Of a stretch of 64,000 nucleotides of DNA, positions 55,978 to 64,000 are shown one piece after another (position 1 is the first letter of the stretch; each line of letters opens with the position of its first letter). The notes under the pieces are model-generated. The model was not told the origin of the DNA. It searched no databases and saw only the letters and a list, made by a program, of their open reading frames with translations. The position numbers and the translations under genes were made by a program. The DNA comes from Diaporthe sp. PMI_573 (Eukaryota > Ascomycota > Sordariomycetes > Diaporthales > Diaporthaceae): assembly GCA_021399435.1 (NCBI GenBank), contig JAJTUP010000007.1, forward strand, positions 1,488,001 through 1,552,000, written 5' to 3'.

Positions 55978-57393
55978 CTAGGTCTGCCGCAGCCTGTTGA
56001 TGAGTTCTGCAGATAATATGGTAAGATTTGTGCGCAGGTCACTCTCAAGTTGGTCCAATGTTCCAGCAGAAAAAGACATTATCGACACTCCCTCATCTTG
56101 TGCCGTCATCGGCGGGAGACCCATCATATACCGGTCTGATCCTAATATGTTCCCCCCGACCTCCTTCGGCCATTTAAGCCTCGGTGACAGCTGGTTGACC
56201 AGCGTCTGCACGCGATGCAGCTCACTGAGCACATGCTGGGCCGCGATGCGTCCGAGGCCCTCGCTATCATGGGCAAAGTCAAAGGTGCTGCCAAGCTGGC
56301 CGATGTGATCCTTGCTGCTGGAGGCACTGTGCATGTTGGCTGACCTGTCCGGCGGCCTCTCAACTCCTCCTACCCCACGAGGTTGTATCCGTGCCGCGCC
56401 TGCGTATCTCACTAGGACCTTGAGGACGATCATGGAGAGGATAGGCAGCAAGAAGCTTTCCTCTGCGCACGAGCACGTGAGCATGTTGCTCACGGCGTCG
56501 ATGCCTTGCTTGTTTTCCGTCAGCACTATCCGGGCTGAGTCAGCAGTGGCCGTATCAGATATACCCTTGGTCGGACTGGTGGGTGAGGCCTGGGACGAGG
56601 AGGCCAGGGATTGGTCCGAGATGAGGGTCTTCAAGATGTCGAGCGCGCGCGTCAGACAGCCGTGCGAGGTGGAGGAAGACACGCATGCCACACTGGTCTT
56701 GGCAATCGACATCGCTCGGTCGTTGGAGGACTGCGGTGACGACCCCGTCGTGCTTAGGGGACCAGCTCTTGACAACGGGCTTGAAGTATGGTCAAGGCTG
56801 ATGGCCCTGGTTGTCATGAGGAGTGATGCGACATCATTTCGTGTCGAGGTGATGGCCCCGCATTCCAGCAGGGGCAGACCGAAAGAGAAGTCCATGGACG
56901 GCATGAAAAGGTCAATTTCGTTCACCTCCGAGCTGAAGTCCACTATTTCAGGGGATATGCAGGTGTCCGAAAAGGCAGAGAAGATGTCCGGTGAGTCTCC
57001 CGGGGATACATGGTCTGTTGTGACCAATGTCAGGTGGTGGCTGCTGGTGGTGGATAATGTGCTGGGAGGCGTTGTTGTGACCTCTGGCGCAACACCGCCC
57101 TCGGCCTGAATTGTGTCGCCCGTACGCCTGTTTTCGCAATCGTTGACGGGTTTGGGGTTGAATTTTGCGCTGGTGGTCGCGCTGTTCTCACGCTTACGCC
57201 CGGGCCGCTGACTGACAATATATTGGCATGCGGTGCCCCGTTTCTCGCATCGCGAGCAGGATGGCTTCTCCTTTGGGCATTTGACCTTGCCTACAGCACA
57301 TGCATGACAGCTGTCTCGAAGCTTGTGTTTCGGGTGGCCGGAACTGCGGTGCGTGGGCGAGTACGGCCCCGTCTTGGTTTGGAATAGAGGCAT
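55978..57393 (-). CDS. AflR-type Zn2Cys6 transcription factor
   Basis: An intronless frame of 471 residues from ATG 57393. The binuclear zinc cluster occupies residues 26-58, with Cys29, 32, 39, 46, 49 and 56 (CHACAVGKVKCPKEKPSCSRC). A basic linker follows (QRPGRKREN). A long Ser/Thr-rich middle contains two acidic patches. The C-terminal part (LTCSCAEESFLLPILSMIVLKVLVRYA...) is the AflR-type regulatory domain. It should sit in the nucleus and activate the cluster by binding TCG-N5-CGA palindromes. Matching sites occur at 32136, 32494 and 61014, but none was seen in its own promoter. It is divergent from the AflS-like gene, as in aflatoxin and monodictyphenone (mdpE/mdpA) clusters. Read as the pathway-specific activator. 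Confidence 0.93.
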   Translation of the reverse strand: MPLFQTKTGPYSPTHRSSGHPKHKLRDSCHACAVGKVKCPKEKPSCSRCEKRGTACQYIVSQRPGRKRENSATTSAKFNPKPVNDCENRRTGDTIQAEGGVAPEVTTTPPSTLSTTSSHHLTLVTTDHVSPGDSPDIFSAFSDTCISPEIVDFSSEVNEIDLFMPSMDFSFGLPLLECGAITSTRNDVASLLMTTRAISLDHTSSPLSRAGPLSTTGSSPQSSNDRAMSIAKTSVACVSSSTSHGCLTRALDILKTLISDQSLASSSQASPTSPTKGISDTATADSARIVLTENKQGIDAVSNMLTCSCAEESFLLPILSMIVLKVLVRYAGAARIQPRGVGGVERPPDRSANMHSASSSKDHIGQLGSTFDFAHDSEGLGRIAAQHVLSELHRVQTLVNQLSPRLKWPKEVGGNILGSDRYMMGLPPMTAQDEGVSIMSFSAGTLDQLESDLRTNLTILSAELINRLRQT

Positions 57394-58218
57394 GGCTTGG
57401 TCGCGCTGTCAAGAGACTTCCATCTCAGAGAAGGATGGGGATTCATAGACGGCGAAGCTATCGACTTATCGTCAGGCGTCCGTAATGAGAGGCGGGTAAA
57501 TATACATCTTTCATCTGAGGATCAATTGACTGGATCCATCCCGCTGTCGCAAAGGAATGACAGGGCCTATGAGGTGCTCATCTCACATTGGATGGCGAGT
57601 GGGTGGTGGACTTAGTGAGAGCCTGGATTGCATGCATGTAGGATTCAAGTTGCGCAGGATTAGGGCTTGGCAGATGCTTCCCAACAGTCACTTACGCGGT
57701 GAAACACAATGCTCCGAGTTCTCGGATACACCGGGTGACCACTGAACTCGAGTGACTTGGTGAGTCCGATGTATCGGGTGCTTAGAGGTACGCATTATCA
57801 CCAGTCATCGTATACGGCCGGTGCTCGTGTTCTGCCTGCCAATGGATGCCCGTGCCTGCCCTCACGCCGTACCTATACGCACCCATGCCGGAGATCCTAG
57901 ACACTGCACAGGTACAGTGCATCAGTACACAGAACAAGCTTGGAGAATGTCACATCGGGAATGAATGATCATCGTTTTGCCTGTGGGGTACATTATTATA
58001 AGAAGCGTGAATTCTTCAAGCCATGTGCTAAGCTAGTTCGTTCTCAAGGATCCCCTACATAAACTTGAAGCTAAGCGCACGACAACGAGGCGGCCCTCGA
58101 CTACTCCTTGGTAATTGGTCCATTGCTGCTCCTCGATTACCTTACATTATATACCCAAGAATACTCAAGGGTGTTGCACATTGCCTCGGAGCTACAAGAA
58201 TCCAGACCCACCCCCACC
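57394..58218. promoter_or_regulatory. Divergent promoter, AflR-type regulator / AflS-type coactivator
   Basis: 825 bp between the two starts, as in aflR-aflS. No perfect AflR site seen; TCGTATACGGC near 57808 is a poor match. Control may come from elsewhere. Confidence 0.5.
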
Positions 58219-59738
58219 ATGGATGTATTGGCTCAACTCGACGACTATAGCAAGCAGCTCGCCGCGGCCGTGAAGAGACTCAGCGATCAACATGGCACTA
58301 TGGATTCCTCAGATGCTGATGCCGGAAAAGGTATAGACCGAGATAAAGCAAGCATTCTCGCCAACGTGGCAAGAATCCAGATGCTTGTCTCGGCGCCTTC
58401 CGATTTCCTTGAGCATCTCGCCAGCCAAGTCTGTAGCTACCGAACCCCCCCTCCCCACCGCCCCTGCTGATGTACGGATGACCTTGAGATTAATCAGCCC
58501 CTCACTCCCAGGTCGAGCTCCTCGGTTGTATCCACTGGTTGGGCAATTTTCAGATCCTTCCATGCATCCCCCTCGAGACAAAGGTGCCTGTCAAGGATGT
58601 AGCCGATCTGGCAAGAGTCCCAGAAATCGAGTTGGCCCGGGTCATTCGTCTGACATCCATATTCGGCTTTCTTAGCGAACCACAGCCAGGCATCGTCGCC
58701 CATACTCCACTATCAGCGCACTTTGTCACCCAACCATCTCTATTGGATGCCGCCATATTCCTGGCCGAATTGTCAGCCCCAACGGCGCTGCAGATGGCAT
58801 CAGCGACCCAGCGACTCGTCAACTCGGGCCAACCAACTGACATAAGCGCATACAGCCTAGCCCAGAACACCACGACTACTTTCTATACGGCATGCCAAGA
58901 GCGCCCCAGGCTTAGCAGACAGTGGTCGGCTTATCTCCATCACGCCGCGGGGCTGCGTAGGGTGGGGGAGCTTGCTGACGTCCTGTCCCAACTCAGTTGG
59001 TCCAACCTGACCAACGCGTGCATAGTTGATGTAAGACTTTTTCAACTCCAGAGCCTCACGCCGGCGGCATACTGTATCTGTATTATAAAGAGCAAAGCTA
59101 ATCAAAAATGGCAGGTGGATGCACGGTCAACATCCTTAGCCCGCCACCTCGCCGATCTTCACCCGGGCCTCCGACTCATAGTCCAGATCAACAAGGCGGC
59201 CTCGGCTAGGCCCAGTTTGGACCTATTCGCTCCTTCAGGTGCTGCTGGGGCGTGGGGGCTCCCAACCCCTGCGACAGCTCAACGGGCGCGGGACACCGAC
59301 CCGGGGTCCCGCATCACCGTAACGCACAGGACCCCCGGCGCGCCTCAGGATGTGACAGACGCCGACGTCTACATCCTCCACCTGCCCGCGACATCCTCCG
59401 CCGGCCCCATGCTCTCGCAGCTCCAGGAGCTCTTTGGAATCCTGCGGGCGGGCGGCGGGCGTGGCATGATGCTTATCCTGACCGCTCTTCTCCTCCCAGA
59501 GCTGGGGAGCACCTCCGACCCCAGGGTCGAGGCCGTGGCGCGCACCCGCGACCTCGGCGTGCTCCGGCTGGCGGGCGAGGGCGAGATGGAGATGGCCGAT
59601 CTGCTGGGCATGATAGCGACTATAAGGGACGGCGTTGGGAGGCTGACCATCACCGATCGGATCCGCTCGAGTGATGGGGTAGTCGTGGCTCTGGCTGTCA
59701 AATATCAGGTTTACACGGAAAGTCCTCTGGAGTTTTAG
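58219..59738 (+). CDS. AflS/AflJ-type coactivator (O-methyltransferase fold, MdpA-like)
   Basis: Exons 58219-58428, 58512-59030 and 59115-59738 give 450 residues. The N-terminal winged-helix part has LGCIHWLGNFQILPCIP, VKDVADLARVPEIELARVIR and PGIVAHTPLSAHFVTQPSLLD, the dimerisation region of O-methyltransferase-like proteins. The C-terminal part keeps a Rossmann-like trace (LADLHPGLRLIVQINKA), but the SAM-binding glycine motif is not recognisable. That is typical of AflS/AflJ and MdpA proteins, which bind the AflR-type factor rather than methylate. The first donor (GTCTGT) is unusual and was chosen because SQ-VELLG continues the family pattern. The second intron (84 nt) is open and in frame. 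A methyltransferase role is not excluded but unlikely. Confidence 0.82.
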
Positions 59739-60009
59739 AAAGAGGCGGCTTGTTAGGTACTAATTAGATACTACCAGTAGCATTGGAGGCTAGACTTTTT
59801 GTCGCAAATTAAAGATGAATGTTGAATGCATAATAATTTCTCTATCGATCCGACATTTGCTAGAATCCGAGTCCAACGCAAATAACTCAAGCCTTTGTAT
59901 TTATGTAACTAGGATACATGATCTCCTCCATGTGCGAAACTTGAGTGATCCCGACTTTGCCCACCTCCTTATCTACTCGGCGGGAGGACCAGCCAGATTC
60001 ATTCATTGT

Positions 60010-60798
60010 CTATGCTGGGCCAGTCCAGGGCAGATAAGGGTGCATCCACGGGAAGAAGTGCCTGAGAAGACCAACTATGATGCAGAGGGGCGTACCCCTT
60101 GGGAACTTGGCACCTCCCCCAGTGTTAACAACGCCGACATTTCTCATATCGTACAGGCCTTCGGGATCATCCGCAGCCTCTATCATGGCCCCTGCCAAGT
60201 CAAAGTATGAGATGAACGACTCCTGTTCGTCGAAATCGAGCTTGTGCCCCCTCGGCTCATCGACGGACAGGCCCCCAGGCTTGATGAAGATGGTCGTGAG
60301 CCAGTCCTTCTCGGCGCGCAGGAGCTGCTCCGCGACCATGAGGTCCTTGTAGACGTTGGAAGCGGCCCTCTTCATGATAGGTAAGAATACCTTCGGCATC
60401 CTGCGGTTGAGGTGCGCATCGATGGTGGCCGAGGACAAGAGGACGATCTTGGGCATCGCGATATCGGCGCCCGAGTCGCGCCTGATTATCTTCAGGGCCT
60501 CAAGCACCGACGCGACAGAGTCCTGTGACAGTGTGCATCCGGGGATGTTGTCGTTGCTTGTGATTGTGAGGAAGACGATGCGGCAGCCCTTGAGACACCG
60601 CACGAAGAGGTCAACATCGTGGATGCTCCCCTCAAAGACCTCGAGTCTCTTGCTGTCTGCGCCGGCTGGGAGGCTGCGCATGAGCTTTGCTTTGTTGCGG
60701 CAGTAGGCGTGGACGCGTGCATCCGGGGTGCGGAGGAGGAGCTGTGTAAGCGAGAGACCGGTGTTGCCGGTGGCTCCCAGTATAGCGTACGTTGCCAT
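60010..60798 (-). CDS. NmrA-like NAD(P)-binding oxidoreductase (MdpK-like)
   Basis: An intronless frame of 262 residues from ATG 60798 ([22 protein letters not shown]). An upstream in-frame ATG at 60843 is less likely. The nucleotide loop GATGNTG is at residues 8-14. Other family marks are [35 protein letters not shown] and [11 protein letters not shown]. This is the NAD(P)-binding subgroup that includes MdpK of monodictyphenone clusters. A reducing or deoxygenating role on an anthrone or anthraquinone intermediate is plausible; a regulatory NmrA role is less likely in this context. The short C-terminus ends in LPWTGPA. It is divergent from the aldo-keto reductase gene across a promoter with an AflR-type site. 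Confidence 0.87.
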   Translation of the reverse strand: MATYAILGATGNTGLSLTQLLLRTPDARVHAYCRNKAKLMRSLPAGADSKRLEVFEGSIHDVDLFVRCLKGCRIVFLTITSNDNIPGCTLSQDSVASVLEALKIIRRDSGADIAMPKIVLLSSATIDAHLNRRMPKVFLPIMKRAASNVYKDLMVAEQLLRAEKDWLTTIFIKPGGLSVDEPRGHKLDFDEQESFISYFDLAGAMIEAADDPEGLYDMRNVGVVNTGGGAKFPRGTPLCIIVGLLRHFFPWMHPYLPWTGPA

Positions 60799-61503
60799 CT
60801 CTACACTGCCGAAGGGCTCTTGATTATGACAGGGATGGAACACTGTTTGCTTTGAGATTGGTTTTAACGAGACCTAGGTTGGTTTGGGGTCAAATGCTGC
60901 GGCTATAAAGACGTGTGCGCATTAGGTTGACGAGGTGACAACAGTGCTCGTATGTACGGATCTTGGAATCCCGAAGTATTTTTGAATCGAGCGGCCACTT
61001 ATGCCGCAAATCATCGGTCAGCGACGATTTGTGAATTTCATTGAGCCTTCTTTCGGTTGCAGAAAGGAGATCTTCTCGGTCTCTACGAGACGCTTGACAC
61101 CGGAGTCCGGCGGGATATTGACAATCAGCCTTGGCGTGTAAACCACCTACATGCAGGACCGCTGACTAGTGTTCAAACAACTGCACAACTCCGAGATAAT
61201 AATCCACCTTTGTGGCCACGGAATTAACTCTTAATTACGACCGATATCCGGGCTGTGTAAGAGCTATCAAAAAAATAGTTCGCCATCCATGGGATCCATC
61301 ACTCCGTAGCAGCATCTCCGGAGACGGGGCGTTTGCTCAATGTTGCCTGAATCAAGACGGGATAAAGCGTATTAAGTTCTTCTACTAGGGACTTATGAGT
61401 TCAGTACATGCTTCGAAGGAAACAATCAACATTCGAGTACCACAGCTAGCCCCATCTCAGTCCTGCTTTCTACCTTGTCTCAACAGACTAGGCTACCTGC
61501 AAA
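60799..61503. promoter_or_regulatory. Divergent promoter, NmrA-like / aldo-keto reductase genes
   Basis: 705 bp between the start codons, containing one perfect AflR-type site (61014). No exon seen. Confidence 0.6.
61014..61024. promoter_or_regulatory. AflR-type binding site TCGGTCAGCGA
   Basis: A full match to TCGSWNNSCGR, 216 bp from the NmrA-like start and 480 bp from the aldo-keto reductase start. It extends the likely regulon to the right edge of the cluster. Confidence 0.65.
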
Positions 61504-62866
61504 ATGGCGGGACCACGTCCACAAGCACCTAAGAGTCTGCTTGGCAGACATCGCTTACTGGCACCAGCCGCCAGTGTCCATGTTAGCCCCCTTTGTTTGG
61601 GGGGCATGAGTACGCCCACAAGCATTTTCCTGGGGCATCTATGGAACGACGACTAACGCTTACAGACTTTGGCACCGCATGGCAGGCCCAGATGGGCGAA
61701 TGCACCAAGGAAACGACCTTTGACCTCCTCAACACCTTCTACGACCTCGGCGGCAACTTCATCGACACAGCCAATGTGTACCAGGGTGGCCAGTCCGAGC
61801 AGTGGATTGGCGAGTGGCTCAACAAGACGGGCCGTCGCGCCGAGATGGTCATTTCCACCAAGTACAGCATGAATGCCGTCATGGGACAGCCAGTCCAGGC
61901 AAGCAATTTCGGCGGCAGTGGCACAAAGGCAATGCAGACCTCCATTCGCAGGAGCCTGGAGAACCTCCAAACCGACTACGTTGACATCGTGGGTCGTCTC
62001 CAGAACATTCAGTCCTCCCCAAGGCCATGATTCGTCTCGTCTTGCTAACACCCCCCCTCAGTACTACATCCACGTATATGACTATGCCACGGACGTCCCC
62101 GAGCTGATGCAGTCCCTCAACAACCTCGTGGTCCAGGGGAAGGTGCTGTACCTCGGCATCAGCGACACGCCCGCCTGGTTCGTCGTCAAGGCGAACGCCT
62201 ACGCCCGGCAGCACGGCCTGCGCCCATTCTCCATCTACCAGGGCCGCTTCTCCGCGCAGCTGCGGGACCTCGAGCGCGACGTCATCCCGATGTGCAGGCA
62301 CGAGGGCATGGCCATCCACGCCTTTGGCGTCCTGGGGGCCGGATACTTCAAGTCCCCGGGGTCCGAGAAGCAGGAGGGGCGCAACGTCGGCGGGCACATG
62401 CGCGTCGGCCGCGAGGAGCAGCTGTCTGTCGTCTTGGACAAGGTCGCCAAGCGCCACGGGGTCCCCATCACCAACGTTGCCCTGGCATATGCCTTGCAGA
62501 AGGTGAGTCAATGCCCCCGCCCCCCACACATGCACAACATTTCATCACTGCGTGTGCCGCATAGTACTAAGCGGGAACCTGTACTAGGCGCCTTATATCT
62601 TCCCCATCGTCGGTGGCCGGAAGGTGGAGCATCTCAGGGCCAATATCGAGGCTCTCAGCCTGGAGCTGAGCCAAGAAGACGTGGCCGAGATTGAGAAGGG
62701 CTATGAATTTGATATCGGCTTCCCGCATAACCATATCAGCGTGACTGGCAAGGTGCCTCAGGGCCCCCAGGACGTCATCAGCGTTCATTCTCTGGGGCAT
62801 TTTGATTTTGTCAAACCTCAGACTGCCATCAAACCCCATAAGGGTGATGTTGATGGCCCTCAATAG
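61504..62866 (+). CDS. Aldo-keto reductase, NorB / aryl-alcohol dehydrogenase type
   Basis: Four exons (61504-61609, 61666-61988, 62062-62502, 62588-62866) give 382 residues. The short first exon (APKSLLGRHRLL...CLGGM) is needed to start the barrel at GGMNFGTAW; its intron has a perfect ACTAAC branch. Catalytic tetrad residues lie in FIDTANVYQ (Asp, Tyr), VISTKYSM (Lys) and YIHVYDY (His). The C-terminal IFPIVGGRKVEHLRANIEAL is the NADPH-binding loop of the AAD/NorB group. NorB-like proteins are predicted to reduce aryl ketones or aldehydes in aflatoxin-type clusters. Here it may act on an anthrone or on an aldehyde formed from an activated acid. Cytosolic. It is the last recognisable gene on the right. 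Confidence 0.9.
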
Positions 62867-64000
62867 CCTCGGACTATTAGTTTACATGCGTAGTAGGAGT
62901 CAAAATGGCGAAGAACGGTTACCGCGCTTGGTTTAGTCAAAAGTGCCTGATGAATGCTAGTGACATTTCTTTTGCACCGAGTTTCTTAGGATAGTGAAAT
63001 CACAAGATGGGCACAGCTTACTAAGAAGTAAATTTGTATTGACAACCATAATCACATCATGTTATCGCAAACCCGGGCAGTGAAGTGGCTTAGGACAGCG
63101 TCAGACTGGTGGTTGAAAATGCCCTCAAATGTGCCCTAATGGCCTAAGGTACCATCGATTCTCGCTTTCCGGCACGAGGATGTTTACCCACGTCTGTTGA
63201 GTTTGTAAAGTAAAGCTCCCTGTCCAAACTCCTACCAGTACAAGGTAGTGTGTATTCGTAGTATGTATTCATCTTACAGCCGAGGCTTCTATGACTCTCT
63301 AGTTGAATCAAGTGGCCACTGTACGAGAACATTGATACTTCATCTTGGAGCTATTGATTGTATGAATTATTCATCTGGACGTCCTTGATAATGGTATTGT
63401 GTTGGTCGGAATGGATAAAGAGAAGACCATATACGGTCGTTACTGCCCCACTCTGTGAAACCATTGATGAGTTACATCAGGGCACTTGGTGAATTATCAC
63501 TGATGGCGCTCCCCAGGTACATCATATCAATGAATGCCTGCGCTGAACAGCCCCTTGCCCCTTTATAGAACGCTACCCCTACTTGGTCTCGCGATAGGTC
63601 CATAAATACAATGATTGTCTAAGTTTACATCCAGCTGGTCAACAACGCCATGGAGAGCCTTGTGCAAGACATGTGGTGAGGAGGTAGACATCCGCTGGTT
63701 ACGGATGTGTGGGGGTCAACTCGAGTGCCACTGCAAAGTTTCTCATCTGTGCACATAGTAACATCTGTTTGAGATCGATACCCCAACTTCGGGAGGTGTT
63801 TCTGATATTTTCTTCCGGGGGGGATGCACTACTGGTGACTTCTACCAACCTCCGGTTCTAGCCTCTACTGTAATGCGGGAGGGATTTGGCCTGCATTGAT
63901 GATTGTCACAATCTGACGTACAAATGATCTTGCAGATGTGATAGGACACAAGATCCCTGGCGAAGCTTGTCTACCTACTCTTCGAGTATGGCCCGGAGCT
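62867..64000. other. Intergenic, right border of the cluster
   Basis: No gene was recognised in the last 1.1 kb. A gene could begin or end beyond 64000. Confidence 0.45.

Noticed and set aside
58219..59738. Reading the AflS-like gene as a catalytic O-methyltransferase
   Set aside because: The SAM glycine motif is not recognisable and the gene is divergent from an AflR-type regulator, so the coactivator reading fits better.
1..64000. tRNA, rRNA, CRISPR arrays or riboswitches
   Set aside because: None recognised by eye; CRISPR is not expected in a fungal nuclear genome, and the tandem arrays have contiguous units without spacers.

Overview
The window reads as nuclear DNA of a filamentous ascomycete (Pezizomycotina). 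Genes are split by short 49-163 nt GT-AG introns with CTRAY-type branch sites. Both strands are used. The families are typical of such fungi: F-box, HET, NACHT/NLR, fungal P450s, a non-reducing PKS and Zn2Cys6 regulators. One broken gene has only stop codons that C:G-to-T:A changes can explain, which fits repeat-induced point mutation (RIP). I cannot name class or species. Gene models are my own splicing, checked by phase arithmetic and family motifs but not by transcripts.

Left part (1-28.8 kb), mixed accessory and housekeeping DNA: an F-box gene (1.6-3.5 kb); an NLR pseudogene with seven in-frame stops (4.6-7.9 kb) whose 3' end carries a foldback/MITE-like element (7.90-8.41 kb); a five-exon amidohydrolase (9.3-11.1); a P450 (12.1-13.9); an M81/MlrC-like metalloprotein (15.1-16.7); a small secreted peptide gene with one intron (17.3-17.6); the housekeeping gene eEF1B-beta (18.7-19.7); a fungal 'LPxELRNxIY' protein (20.9-22.0); an SDR (22.2-22.9); a 1.05 kb terminal-inverted-repeat element enclosing a HET-protein C-terminal fragment (23.3-24.3); a HExxH metallopeptidase-like gene beside an unrecognised divergent gene (24.6-27.2); and a HET N-terminal fragment cut off just after its WVIQE motif (28.2-28.8).

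Right part (29.8-62.9 kb), an aromatic polyketide gene cluster. The core is a 1828-residue SAT-KS-MAT-PT-ACP synthase with no thioesterase (45.2-51.0), divergent from a metallo-beta-lactamase thioesterase (51.6-52.6). Next come a DUF1772/anthrone-oxidase-type membrane protein and an EthD-fold decarboxylase-type protein (53.4-55.1, divergent), an AflR-type Zn2Cys6 regulator and an AflS/AflJ-type coactivator (56.0-59.7, divergent), an NmrA/MdpK-type oxidoreductase and a NorB-type aldo-keto reductase (60.0-62.9, divergent). This is the logic of atrochrysone/emodin-anthrone pathways (monodictyphenone, trypacidin, cladofulvin, geodin). Left of the PKS lie a stand-alone adenylate-forming enzyme, a SnoaL-like protein, a 14-TM MFS transporter, a DUF1993 protein, a P450, a DUF4267 membrane protein and an atypical SDR ending in KDEL. 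Three perfect AflR-consensus palindromes occur, two in the adenylate-forming enzyme/SnoaL promoter and one in the NmrA/AKR promoter. They tie both flanks to the same regulator and suggest a cluster of about 33 kb.

The combination appears unusual: an anthrone-type core plus an adenylating enzyme and an atypical SDR, without a recognisable MdpC-type reductase, Baeyer-Villiger enzyme, halogenase or catalytic methyltransferase. The end product is probably not one I can name.
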